64,000 nt of DNA from JBMNGW01 sp050950025 (GTDB lineage Bacteria; Spirochaetota; Spirochaetia; Sphaerochaetales; Sphaerochaetaceae). A program made the translations under genes and the position numbers. Positions 51,500 to 61,962 of this stretch are shown piece by piece. Within the stretch, counting starts at the first letter, position 1. Each line of letters begins with the position of its first letter. The notes beneath the pieces are model-generated. The model made no database searches and was not told where the DNA came from. It saw only the letters and a program-made list of their open reading frames with translations. Location: positions 62,001 to 126,000 of the forward strand of contig JBMNGW010000004.1 in assembly GCA_050950025.1 (NCBI GenBank). Reading direction: 5' to 3'.

Positions 51500-54400
51500 A
51501 AAGGGAGCTTACGAGGCTGCTCAGTAAGCAAGCTTTGGCCGAGTTTTTCTTTCTCAAGCGGCTCTTGTCCACTAAAAACGACCACTATTGCCTTTTGTTG
51601 AAGTGAAACCAACAATGCTTGGGCCGCTTTGGCTATATCCTCTGGGGTCGCTTGTAACATCCATTGCCTCCGTTTGAGCCTAAATGCATCATCGATACCA
51701 TATAGGGCCCTTCTGAAGGCAAGCATGGCGGCATCTTTAGGTGCCAAAGGACGCATCTCTTTCCCAACAAGAGCTAATAATCGCCGCTTCTAGCAACTCT
51801 TCACTCACACCCTGATCGGCAACTTGTTGTAACGCTTTTTCAAAATCACGCAACGTTGAGCTGATGCGCGGATCGCGATAACTACTGCACACATAAAGCT
51901 GTTCAAGCATATCGACGTGGGCACTAGCCCCATATGCTCCCCCCATTCCCCTGATAAGCGTCCACAGATGATTGGTTGTCAACAAGTAGGCTAAAAGACT
52001 CTGATACGCTTGCAAAGGCTCATGCGGCTTTGCCGCTTGGCAGACCAAAGCGCTATAGCTGACTGAAGAGGGGATGGCAAAAACCTCCTGTTTGCGCAAA
52101 GCAGCAGGTACCAAAAAGCTATCTGCTACGTTCTGCCCAGCAGGCATGCTTTGAACAAATTGCTGAACAAACGGTTTCGTTTCTATTAGAAGCTCTTGTG
52201 GTGCACACAAATGTAAAACGAGGTTTCGCTTCTGAAACACCTCTGTTTCATCTGCTGCAGCTGTTTGCCCACCTCGGTGAGAACATTTTGATCTTCCAAG
52301 TCGATTTCTTGGAGAAAAAGCCATTGGTCGATACCGTTCCACTGCTCATTTTGGGCTAAAATAGGTGAAAACTGGGCACTGGCGCGCTGAGAAGCAAACA
52401 TATTGGCCGCTGATCCCACATTGGAAATATAGTCGCTAATCAAATCTTGAATAACAACTTTTATCCTTTTTGTGTCACTAAGATCAGCTTCAGAAAGAAT
52501 TTGGCTTAACAAGTCTAAAGCCTGCCGGGCATCTGACTGCAGTGCTTTGAGCCTAAAGCCGATTGCCACAGTCGGCTTTTGCTCATTGTTTAAAGCCGAA
52601 GATGTTTCCAAAAAGAAATAAAGGCCGCCAGTTCGCTCTCTAATGCGAACTGCCACCTCTTCATAGCCCATATCTGCTACGTTGCACATATGCAGCAGCC
52701 GCACAAATAGTGGCAACAGCAGCTGCTGCTGTCCTCCTAAAGCAGCGACGGAGAAAAAACCATCTAAGTAGATAATCCCATTGCTCTCCATCGGCTGAAG
52801 GTACAATCCAACATTGTCTACATGTTCAAAGTCCTGCTTAAGCACTCTAATGCTCTGTGGCAAATCCTCTTTTGATAACCGTGGAATAGTAGCCAGATCT
52901 TGCTCGGAGTCCTCGCTGTTTTCAAAGGCAACAAACTGTTGGTGTTGCTCTTTTAAAAGAGCCAGCCCCTTATCTCCCAGCTGTTGCCGTAATTGCTCCA
53001 ATCGCTGTTCAATAGCGTTTTCCAACCGTTTGTTATGGGAAGGATCGGGTTTTACGATTAACAAAATGCGATGGGGGTTATTAAGCAAGTTGGTGGTTAT
53101 CCACTGCTCAAGATACCCTTCAGGTCCCTTTGAGGCACCCCCTTGGGCCAGTAACTCGCCTTCTTGAGGAACTGTTTCTTCCACCAAAGCCTTTAATTTG
53201 CTTAACACTGAAGACACGCTGATGCTTGTATGGGGTTTTTTCCCTTGTAGCCAACTGCGAGCCGCCCTGTTCATGGCCCGCAGTCCCATTGGCACATCAC
53301 TGCTTATCTCTTGTTGAGCAAATTCTTGTCTGCGGATAGCATTGCGAATTAAAGGGAGGGGAATTCCCTTTTCTACCAGCTCTTTAAGTGTGGCAAATAC
53401 AAGATCAGAAAATTCTGCGCTGTTTTTGGGATCGACCCCTTTAGCTCCCACAACAAAAGGCATTTGCTTAAAATTAGCATCCATACCGCTGACTTGAGAA
53501 ATATCGGTTGCCAGGTTCGAATCGATGATAGCCTTATACAAAGGGGCTCCGGGGTTGCCCAAAAGAATATCGGTAATAACTGAAAGGCTCAGCACCTCCA
53601 AAGGATCTTCGGCTAAGGTGGTGGCCCAACTTACAGCCACTGTGGCATCATTGTGAGTTTGCTCTTGAGCAAGACTGGTGGCAGTTATGGTTCTTGGCGT
53701 ATTCCAAGCTTTGGCCATAGCAGTTGCACCGCTGCCGCTTTTGCGATAAGCATCCTGCACATACAACTGTTCAAGTAGTTGGAGTTGGTCAGCAGCATTT
53801 TGGTTGCCGTACAATAAAAGGCGACAGTTGGACGGGTGGTAATACGTGCTGTAATACCCGAGAAATTGACTGTAGCTTAGTGAAATGATGGCAGAAGGGT
53901 CCCCCCCCGATTCATAAAAATAGGGAGTATCGGGAAACAAAGAGCGGGTACTTAAACGGGCTACAATGGAATCATGATCCGATAAATCTCCCAACATCTC
54001 ATTGAAAACCACTCCGTCAAACGAGAGACTTCCGTCTTCATGTGCAACGGTACGAATCCCCTCTTGCCAGAATGTTTTTTCTGCTAGCAGCGGATTGAAC
54101 ACAGCATCGGCATACACGGCAAAGAGGTTTTTATAATCTTTGGGCAACACAGAAGCTGCCGGATAGACAGTATAATCGGGATATGTCATGGCATTCATAA
54201 AGGTGTTGACAGACCCTTTGAGCAAGGACATGAAAGGGTCTCGCACCGGGTACCGCTTTGATCCGGCAAGAATCGAGTGCTCTATAATATGGGGAGTGCC
54301 GCAATCATCATCGGGAGGTGTTTTGAACATGAAAGCGAAGAAATTCTCTCGATCATCGTTGGCCACATGGTACACTTCCATTCCGCTAAGACGATGACGG

Positions 54401-54513
54401 TAAAAATAACCGTAACCATGGTAATCTTCCAGTACATCAATTGATTCTAAGAGAAAACCATGGACTTCATCTCCTATGGCTAAGTGTGCCGTTTCAGTTC
54501 TTTCTTGTTCCAC
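51496..54513 (-). CDS. M16C metallopeptidase (PreP-like), frameshifted
   Basis: Repaired length about 1005 residues, normal for PreP/Cym1-type peptidases that clear peptides. The inverted zinc motif HxxEH is TPHIIEHSILAGS, with VVFNEMLGDLSD further on. GTG 54513 has GGAGG 5 bases upstream. The main frame ends at 52186; reading continues in another frame (QKRNLVLHLCAPQELLIETK) after adding one A at 52246-52248, and returns at about 51769 by removing one base (SVGKEMRPLAPKDAA). The two shifts cancel. Likely sequence errors, but a real pseudogene is possible. Confidence 0.88.
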
Positions 54514-54603
54514 TGAGGCCTCCATCGCAGAAGAAGGTAGCACGCAGCTTTTCAATTGACAACCCTTCCCTTCTTCCTTACCTTCAAGGGTAAGGAGTCA
54601 ACC

Positions 54604-55446
54604 ATGCATTATATTGGAGCTCATGTAAGCGCATCAGGGGGTGTTCATAACGCCGTGAAAAACGCCATGGAGATAGGCGCCAATGCGTTTGCCCTCTTTA
54701 CTAAAAACCAAAAACAGTGGAAAGCCGCCCCGTTAAGCCAAGAACAGATCGATCTGTTTGCCCAAGCAATGCAAGAGGGGGGCTTTACTAAAGATCAAGT
54801 CTTACCCCATAACGGCTATTTAATTAACCTAGGCAATCCCGATCCTCAAAAAAGGCAACAGAGCCTCGATGCATTCATCGATGAGATGCAAAGAACAGAG
54901 TTATTGGGGCTGGATCGCATCAATTTCCACCCGGGAGCTCATTTGAATGCCACCGATCCCGAGCAAAGTATGCATTACATTGCCCAAGCTATAGATGAAG
55001 CTATTACCCAAGTCCCCACAGTTGCCCCGGTGCTTGAAACCACAGCAGGCCAAGGAAGTGCTTTAGGGCGCACCTTTGAGGAGTTGGCACGCATCATAGA
55101 ATTATCTGCTTACGGTGATAAAATTGGCGTGTGTATCGATACTTGCCATATTTTTGCTGCCGGTTATGATATTAGAACCGAAGAGCTTTTTGGCCAAGTT
55201 ATGGATGAATTCCAACGTATCATCGGTTTTGATAAACTGATGGGGGTTCACCTTAATGATGCGAAAAGTACCTATGCCAGCCATGTCGACCGCCACGCCC
55301 CGTTAGGAGAGGGAAATCTGGGCCTATTACCTTTTAAAGCGCTGATGAAAGATCCCCGTTTTAAACGCGTTCCATTAATTTTGGAAACCAATGAACCGGA
55401 GCGCTGGAAAGATGAGATTCTTTTATTGCGTAGCTTTGCCCAATAA
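54604..55446 (+). CDS. nfo: Endonuclease IV
   Basis: A 280-residue AP endonuclease of the xylose-isomerase-like barrel fold: YIGAHVSASGGVHNAV, FALFTKNQKQWKA, INFHPGAHLNA, LETTAGQGSALG, GVCIDTCHIFAAGYDI, GVHLNDAKS and DRHAPLGEGNLG contain the zinc-binding His, Glu and Asp residues. ATG 54604 follows AAGGAG. It cuts DNA at abasic sites and fits with the uracil glycosylase elsewhere in the window. Confidence 0.96.
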   Translation: MHYIGAHVSASGGVHNAVKNAMEIGANAFALFTKNQKQWKAAPLSQEQIDLFAQAMQEGGFTKDQVLPHNGYLINLGNPDPQKRQQSLDAFIDEMQRTELLGLDRINFHPGAHLNATDPEQSMHYIAQAIDEAITQVPTVAPVLETTAGQGSALGRTFEELARIIELSAYGDKIGVCIDTCHIFAAGYDIRTEELFGQVMDEFQRIIGFDKLMGVHLNDAKSTYASHVDRHAPLGEGNLGLLPFKALMKDPRFKRVPLILETNEPERWKDEILLLRSFAQ

Positions 55447-55452
55447 CCACGT

Positions 55453-56196
55453 ATGAAAAAAGAACTCTTTGCACAGTACCCAAAACCCATCATCTTCGCC
55501 CACAGAGGCTACAGTTCTCGCGCTCCCGAAAACACCATGCTAGCCTTTGATTTATGCAAGGAACACAACATCGTTGGTATTGAACTTGATGTGCATATGT
55601 GTAAAAGCGGTGAGCTAGTTATTATCCATGACCACCATCTGGGGCGCCTTTGCAATCTCGATGCTGTTGTGGAGGAATTAAGGTGGGAGCAATTAAAACG
55701 CCTTGATGTGGGCTCTTTTAAAGGAGCTGAATTTACAGGGGCTACCATTCCACTTTTAAGCGAACTATTTGAGAAACATCACACCCATTTTATCTACGAC
55801 ATTGAGTTAAAAACGATGGATGCCAAAGATGGACAGCTGGCGCTCAAAGTGTGGCAATGTATCCAAACGTATCATCTGCAAGAGCACGTGCTAATCTCCT
55901 CTTTTAATCCCTTTGTCATCCGCCAATTCAACCGCCTCAGTGGTAATACTATTCCCACAGGTACCATTTACAGCCTCTCAAAAGAGGTCCCTCCCCTTTT
56001 ACGCCGCGGTTGGGGACGCTACATCGCCCGCCCTTCAGTTTTAAAGCCGCATTGGGAATTGGTAAATCCTAAACGGGTCTCCCGTTATCCCATTATTACC
56101 TGGACAGTTGATGATCCAAAACAAGCAAAAGCTTTGGCTCAAATGAATGTGGCAGGAATTATTTCTAATGATCCTTTAAAGCTGCTAGGGATATAA
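55453..56196 (+). CDS. Glycerophosphodiester phosphodiesterase
   Basis: A 247-residue GDPD barrel, cytoplasmic type (no signal peptide). FAHRGYSSRAPENTMLAF contains the catalytic HRG and E-N-T residues; GIELDVHMCKSGELVIIHDHHLGRLCN gives the metal Glu/Asp and second His; the end has TWTVDDPKQAKALAQMNVAGIISNDP. It releases glycerol 3-phosphate from glycerophosphodiesters. It begins 6 bases after nfo and overlaps the convergent lipoprotein gene by 12 bases. Confidence 0.93.
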   Translation: MKKELFAQYPKPIIFAHRGYSSRAPENTMLAFDLCKEHNIVGIELDVHMCKSGELVIIHDHHLGRLCNLDAVVEELRWEQLKRLDVGSFKGAEFTGATIPLLSELFEKHHTHFIYDIELKTMDAKDGQLALKVWQCIQTYHLQEHVLISSFNPFVIRQFNRLSGNTIPTGTIYSLSKEVPPLLRRGWGRYIARPSVLKPHWELVNPKRVSRYPIITWTVDDPKQAKALAQMNVAGIISNDPLKLLGI

Positions 56197-57583
56197 CAAG
56201 CGGTACAACAGCGGGGCCCCAATCGTGCCAAAACGGACAAAAGCCTCCCTCTGAGCCTCTTCTTTGGTTTGTGCCAAAGCAGTAGCAGCAAAGCTCTGAG
56301 TTGAACCAAGAAGGACCCCTGTTCGCAAATCTACCAAGGAAAGCTCTCCTAAGACTGATACAACAAACCCTTGTTCAAGTCTCTTTTCCAACGAAATGCC
56401 AACTGATCCTGTTACGGCATACCTACTTTGTGGATACTGACGGCTCACTAGGGCGTTAAAAGATTCCTCTTCGGAAAGGAGAGTCGAACTATTTAGAGTC
56501 TTAATTCCCTCTTTTTGCAGCACCGAAGAAAGAGCTTGTAAGCTATAACTACTGGGAAGTTGCTCCCCTTCCAATGAAAATTCTCCCACAGCGATTACTA
56601 AGGGTTGTGTGGCAGAAACCGCTTTGCGCACATAAGGATAAAAGACTTTTTTGGCATCAATAAGCAGGCTAAATTCCTGAGCCAACTCAGAATCAATGTG
56701 CTCCAAGAGCGCTAGCTCACTGGCAAAAGAGAGGCTAAATTCTACACTCCCTTGCCCAACAAGGGTGGGGTTGCTGCTTTTAAAAGTAAATTGACCGTTG
56801 CCATCAGTTACAAAGAGCTGCGAATCACGATAGGTGTTTCCTAGTCCATCGCGGACAGTCGAGTGGGCAATAACAGCTGCTTCACCAACCCGAGCAGAGA
56901 ATGTGCGCCCTTTGCGCCTGAGTGTCACCACAGTCGATGGGACTTCGGGATTCCCTTCGGAAAGGGTAAACTCAAGGGGCTGCAAAATTGACTTGGCTCG
57001 CGAAATGGCATCTTTGAACCACTGTTCGCCTCTGTTAGCCGGTAGGGAGGTGGCAATATGGGCAATAGAGATGTAAGCAGAGATGGCCGACAGATCTTTA
57101 TTCTCCCGATAATAGCGGGAACCTTGGTTAAAAAGCTGTTGAATTTGGTCCTGTTTTTGGGCCAAATAGAGAGAACTTTCAGAGCGCTTGGCTTCCAGCA
57201 ATACTTTGTCGGCAATCGCCAGCACGTAGACGGTATAAGATTGCTCTTGGGTTTTGGTAACCTCTTGGGTAATTTTCAGTCGATACTCTTCCACTGCCAA
57301 ACGACCAGAAAGTTCAGCCATATGCTCAGCTTTCACATCTTGACCAATAAAGGCCGAAATCTGGTCCAAAAACTGCTTCAAAAGCGAGAACTCGGGCTCG
57401 ATTGAACGTCGAAGCACTCCCTTTGCCAACAAATGAAATTTGGGACTTTCCCTGTGGCGGCTCATATACCCACGTGGGGACCCGCTCAATATTCGCTTTT
57501 ACCCACGTGCTTAAAGAAGAACAACCACACAAAAAGAACAGGAAGATGATGATACTTATCGCTACTATTTGTTTTATCTTCAT
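56185..57583 (-). CDS. LPP20-like envelope lipoprotein, frameshifted
   Basis: ATG 57583 begins a lipoprotein signal (IIIFLFFLCGC then SSLSTWV). A pattern of VPTWVYEPPQGK...SFVGKGSASTFNRARVLAFEAVL follows, as in LPP20/FlgP-type proteins. The frame changes at an A5 run on the plus strand (57368-57372): removing one base gives AFEAVLDQISAFIGQDV and a continuous 465-residue protein. The rest has a middle helical domain and a C-terminal part (QPLVIAVGEFSLEGEQLPSSY, ALSSVLQKEGIKTL, GSTQSFAATALAQTKEEAQR). It starts 1 base after the outer-membrane protein stop. Function unknown. Confidence 0.75.
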
Positions 57584-58661
57584 CTACCACACCACCCCAA
57601 CAATGGGACTGATTGTCACCCCTTTGACAACCATTCCTTCAGAACTATTCGCCTCTGCAGTAAACCGGTAACTTGCTTCAAGACCTGCATACAAATGAGC
57701 CGAAGCTTGCCAAAATGCTCCGACATTCAGTAGCGCTCCATAAAAAAGCTCCCCTTTTTGGTCCAAAGAGGTCCCAATGCCCAGTAAAGCCGATACTTCC
57801 AGTTGCCCGGCCTCCCACCAGCTGACGTTTTGCAAAGGTGGGGTTTTTAGTACCCCCAAGCTAACCCTTCTTCCGATGCCAATAAAAGCGAATCCTTGCT
57901 TATTGTGCCAATTTTGGCTGCCAAGGAGCTCAAGTTGGCTGATAAAGGAGAATTGGGTTCCCACAATAGGTGTGCCAAAACGAAAATGAAATCCGCTGGG
58001 CACAGGGGGAAAAAGAGAGGGCAGCTTGCGCTCTCATCCCCGCCGCTTTTTGCAACCCCATAGCACTGGTCAAAGGACGCTTGCGCCACTGCACCTGCAG
58101 TAGGTAAAGATTATCAGAAAGAACTTGCTGCTCAACACCAAGCAGTCCTATCGGCTTACCATCAGCATCAATGGCCCAATACCGAGAACCAATTTTCAGA
58201 CTCTCTAAAGGGGCTAAAAGCCAATACCCCTGCTCATCCACATCAGTGATACTCATAAGAGGAGGTGATCCAACAACAGTAGCCATATTCGAGCGGAGCA
58301 TCTGTTGCAGCTCCAGTGTATATAGGGGTAAAAAAAGCTCTTTAGTCCCGATAAGCACAGCTAAAGGAAAAGCAACATCACCAATACGAAGATCTATGTA
58401 GTGGAGTGTTTTCCCCTCAAACAGGCTCTGATCAAAAGTGTACGGACCGATATGAACATCCAGAGGTTGCCCATTTTCATCAAAGGCGTATCTCCAGTCC
58501 AACTCCCGCTTCAGCACATCAACAGTGGTATCAATAAGGCCCTCAGGAGCATAAAGGAGAGTCGAATCGACCTCCAATCTGATTGAGCGCACCTCTTTGG
58601 CCGTCAAAGCGCACATACAAAGGAGCAGCAGCAACAAAATTGGCAAGCGTCGCTCAATCAA
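57584..58661 (-). CDS. Outer-membrane beta-barrel protein, frameshifted
   Basis: TTG 58661 with GAAGGAG 5 bases upstream; it overlaps the pepT stop. A signal peptide (ERRLPILLLLLLCMCALTAKE) precedes an N-terminal domain of about 200 residues with strand-rich, non-repetitive sequence (SIRLEVDSTLLYAPEGLID...). The frame breaks at a G5 run (58005-58009, plus strand); removing one base joins it to a C-terminal barrel-like part (FHFRFGTPIVGTQFSFISQ... ending SPIVGVVW). Repaired length 358 residues. I do not recognise the family. Confidence 0.68.
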
Positions 58662-59885
58662 GGTTGCTCCTTCGCCCAATAAGCGATAATTCCTTCGACA
58701 AGGCGGGCCGATTCTTCCATGGCCGAAACGGCTGTCCATTCGTAAACAGAGTGAAGATTGTGTGAGCCGGTATACAAGTTGGGGGCTGCAATTCCCATTT
58801 GTGCCAATCGGGCCCCGTCTGTTCCACCGCGAATAATGTCTTGGTGCAGTTTGATATCCAGCTCTTGGGCTGCTTGCCACACCGCATCCATCACCTTGGG
58901 GTTTTTCTTAATAGTTTCATACATGTTTTCATAAACTACCTGCACATCCACAGTGGCTTTACCCCCTACAAACAGCTGTTCGGCTGTCGATGCAAGCCCT
59001 TTAATAACATCTATGCGTCTTTGTAGTTGTTGTTTATCAAAATCACGCAAATACACTACTACATGGGTGTGAGCACTGGTGCCACTAATCTCCTCTGCAT
59101 GGTAATAGCCGTAGCGCCCATCAGTAGCCTCAGGACTCTCAGAGCGAGGCAAAGCTGAAATAAACCAGCTTGCCATAGCAAGGCTACTGACCATCCTGCC
59201 TCGGGCTGCCCCTAAATGGTAAGGGGATACCGTAAAAATCGACAGTGGCTGTAGCAGCATTGAAACACTCAGCTTCAACAGAGCCTCTTGATCCTCCATC
59301 AACGGTATAACAGACTGTTGAGCGGATCAGCGAAATGTCAAACGCGTCCATCCCTCTGCCAGTCTCTTCATCTGTGGTAAAAATAAACTCAACTTCAGGA
59401 TGCTTAGCAGAAGGATCACTGGCCAACTTGGCAGCAACACTCATTAGAATTGCCACTCCCGCTTTATCATCACCGCCTAAGAGCGTTGTGCCATCAGTCA
59501 CAACCAGTTGCTCCCCTTTGTAGGCTATCAGCTCCTGATTCTCTTTGGTGGAGAGAACTAATCCGTTGGCCAAAACAATATCTTGTCCGTCATATTGTTC
59601 AATAAGGCGGGGCTTCACACCATTGCCCATCACATCATCGGCAACATCAACATGGGCCATAAAGCCAATAGGCGGGGCTTCAACGGTGGCTGGAAGGCGA
59701 GCTATCAAATAGCCGTTGGGATCAAGGGTAAGGTCGCTGATTCCCATCTGCACTAGTTCCTGCTGCAACACGCGAAGCAGTTCCATCTGGTTAGCAGTTG
59801 AAGGGCGGCTCTTTGTATTATGGGGATCACTCATCGTATCGAAACCAACGTACCGTAAAAACCGCTTAACTAACTGCTCTTTCAT
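58658..59885 (-). CDS. pepT: Peptidase T (tripeptide aminopeptidase), frameshifted
   Basis: Repaired length 408 residues, the same as E. coli PepT. FRYVG-like FLRYVGFDTMSDP, GFMAHVDVADDV with the zinc HxD, LLGGDDKAGVAILM, FTTDEETGRGMDAF with the catalytic Glu-Glu, and later GGTDGARLAQMGIAAPNLYTGS are present. The frame breaks after VDFYGI at a C4 run (59223-59226); removing one base yields GIPYHLGAARGRMVSSL, the family sequence. ATG 59885. It cuts N-terminal residues from tripeptides. Confidence 0.92.
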
Positions 59886-59964
59886 CTGCTTGTCACTCCC
59901 TGCAAAAACTTCCTTCCCATTATTCCATATTTGCAGGGGTGGTACAAGCAAAAGCCCAGTGGCA

Positions 59965-60825
59965 TTAGGCGTTGAAATTATATTTTTTCAACAGCGGCTT
60001 TACCAAGTCAATCACCTGGTAAATCGAAAATACAACAACGATTAAACCGGTAACTACCGGACCGCCTGACATAGCGGAACCGACAGCAGTCATAGAGGCC
60101 GCAATGGCATAGGCTGCCGAAGGGTCGGTGGTCACATCAACCATCCACTGTTCAAATGATTGCGACAAAGAAGCGTCAGTTGAGCTGTAGTAGCGATAAA
60201 TACTCATCACAGTTGTTGCCGTGATTCCCGCAGCAACTGATATTGCAGCCGCCGCTGTAATTTTGCCCCAAAATAAAATCGTGGGGATGCAACTGTACAC
60301 AATACCGGCTACCATCAACACCAATGTCTTGGTCACTAATTTTTGCAAATCACGCAAAAAGGCATCCCGTTGACTAGGCGGTAGCTGCCGCACATAGAGC
60401 TGCCCCATACTCCTCATCTGTCTGTCAGTGGACAATACTCGAGCCGATAATTGGTCGTACTGCTGTTCATCCACTAAAGACTTGGCTAAAAGGAGCACTT
60501 CATCACTTGATGCTCCGGTGGCTACGGCATGGCTAAAGCGTAAATATTCGTCCCCTTTTTCTTGCTCCAACAGCTGTTGCACAACATGCTGACCATCAAA
60601 AGAGCCAAGTGTTCTGACACCCTGCTCCAATTCGTCATATTCGTTTAAAATTGGCTCAACAACAGCACGTTGTTCGTCAATAACGCGAGCTACCACAGGA
60701 ATCATTTCCTGTTGGCTTAGTTGAGGGTTGGCAAACGGTTCCCACGCCAAAGAACAGCCAATAAGACTGATGATGAGCCAAACGGCGGCGACGTCGGTTG
60801 TTATAATGCGCTGTAAACGTGTCAT
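59965..60825 (-). CDS. Membrane protein of unknown function
   Basis: 286 residues from ATG 60825, with AGGAGGAACC immediately before it. The N-terminal hydrophobic segment ends LIISLIGCSLAWEP and could be a lipobox (LIGC) or a plain anchor. Residues 35-170 are polar, helical and rich in Gln/Glu; two or three hydrophobic helices follow near 175-225 and 250-275 (Gly/Ala rich). The stop lies just after KKYNFNA. No family recognised. It belongs to a run of small envelope proteins. Confidence 0.6.
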   Translation of the reverse strand: MTRLQRIITTDVAAVWLIISLIGCSLAWEPFANPQLSQQEMIPVVARVIDEQRAVVEPILNEYDELEQGVRTLGSFDGQHVVQQLLEQEKGDEYLRFSHAVATGASSDEVLLLAKSLVDEQQYDQLSARVLSTDRQMRSMGQLYVRQLPPSQRDAFLRDLQKLVTKTLVLMVAGIVYSCIPTILFWGKITAAAAISVAAGITATTVMSIYRYYSSTDASLSQSFEQWMVDVTTDPSAAYAIAASMTAVGSAMSGGPVVTGLIVVVFSIYQVIDLVKPLLKKYNFNA

Positions 60826-60882
60826 GGTTCCTCCTACGTAGACCTTATTAGTGATCTCCTGCAAGACTCAGAAAATTCCAGC

Positions 60883-61389
60883 CTATTCGAAGCTGGCTTT
60901 CAGCTTAGAGAAGGTGGGAAGAAAGCTGTAAATATAGGAATAGCTGTCAACAGAGGCGTCCCCCGGATCTCGATAAATCAGTGACCCCATCACATAAAAA
61001 CGGGGAAGAAATTCCCAGCTATAGCCGAATTCGATTTCACTAAGATAATGGTAGGTGTGTTGAGGAACAGAGGGGCCAACAAAAAGATCAATTTGAGCTA
61101 AAGAAAGGGCAATGAACGGGCCATCAGACCACGGAAGACAGACCAGTTTTACAGCAGTTTCAAAAAGAGCTTCCCCTCCTCCACTGCGATCCAGAAGCAA
61201 CACCAGGGGAATAGAGATGCCAACCCCCAGTTCACTGCGCATCTCAAAAGCTGCTCGTAGTTCTACATGGGATCGCCAAAGAGCATCAAGTGCACTTAGA
61301 TCAAAAGAAGCAATCAGGTGGACGGTTTCATTGCCCCAAAGAGGGCAAAGCAGAGCACATAGGCAAAGCAACAAGCAAAAGCATTTCAT
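60883..61389 (-). CDS. Small exported protein, possible outer-membrane barrel
   Basis: 168 residues with a signal peptide (MKCFCLLLCLCALLCPLWG) that is unusually Cys-rich. The mature part alternates hydrophobic and polar residues in strands (VHLIASFDLSALD, VELRAAFEMRSELGVGISIPLVLLLD, IEFGYSWEFLPRFYVMGSLIY). No named family recognised. It is oriented like its neighbours and separated from them by 50-60 bases. Confidence 0.55.
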   Translation of the reverse strand: MKCFCLLLCLCALLCPLWGNETVHLIASFDLSALDALWRSHVELRAAFEMRSELGVGISIPLVLLLDRSGGGEALFETAVKLVCLPWSDGPFIALSLAQIDLFVGPSVPQHTYHYLSEIEFGYSWEFLPRFYVMGSLIYRDPGDASVDSYSYIYSFLPTFSKLKASFE

Positions 61390-61438
61390 GACGGCCTCTG
61401 AGAAGGAACGTATCAGAGCCTTTAAGAGGCCTCAATCC

Positions 61439-61909
61439 TCAGTTTATGCTAGCATCCTCACCCCATCCAAGAGCTTCTTTTAGCTCTGCTTTTCTTTTTT
61501 CTGCCCAAAAGAGGGCGAATTTAGCACTTGAGCCATCTTCAAACGCAAAGATGACCCCTTTACGAAAACCGACGACTTTACCCAAAGAAAAGCCAGTTAT
61601 TTGGTCTATGGGATACTCCCAGACGTTGGCAATACCTTTACCATTGGGCTTTTTGGCATAGAGGGTCAACTGTTTAGCATCTGCTACCAGCCGGCCTCTG
61701 ATTAAATCTTCGCTACTCATCGGTGGTACCATAGCCACAAAGAAGGAGTTCCCCGTTTGTCCCGCAGGGAGCGCTTTTTTGCCTACCCAATAGGCAGCCA
61801 AGTAGTAAAGCAGCAAGACGACAAACACAAGGAGAAACAGGAGTCGATACAACCACAGTGCAAGACCTTTCATTGGCATAAACACGACTGCTGCAAAAAG
61901 GGCCAGCAA
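61439..61909 (-). CDS. Membrane protein with PH-like domain, unknown function
   Basis: 156 residues. Two hydrophobic segments at the N-terminus (residues 1-12 and 15-45) precede a soluble domain with a strand pattern (LTLYAKKPNGKGIANVWEYP, ITGFSLGKVVGFRKGVIFAFED), similar in feel to PH-like DUF domains. The start is unclear: TTG 61909 has only a weak GAAG, while ATG at 61879 or 61873 lies inside the first hydrophobic segment. No family named. Confidence 0.5.
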   Translation of the reverse strand: MLALFAAVVFMPMKGLALWLYRLLFLLVFVVLLLYYLAAYWVGKKALPAGQTGNSFFVAMVPPMSSEDLIRGRLVADAKQLTLYAKKPNGKGIANVWEYPIDQITGFSLGKVVGFRKGVIFAFEDGSSAKFALFWAEKRKAELKEALGWGEDASIN

Positions 61910-61962
61910 TAAGACTTCAAAAATGTTTTCATGTGCTCACCATACCAAAAGAGCGCTTGGTC

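Noticed and set aside
51496..54513. M16C peptidase as a true pseudogene with several separate ORFs
   Set aside because: The two shifts cancel each other and all pieces together match one full-length enzyme; prfA in the same window shows the same error type.
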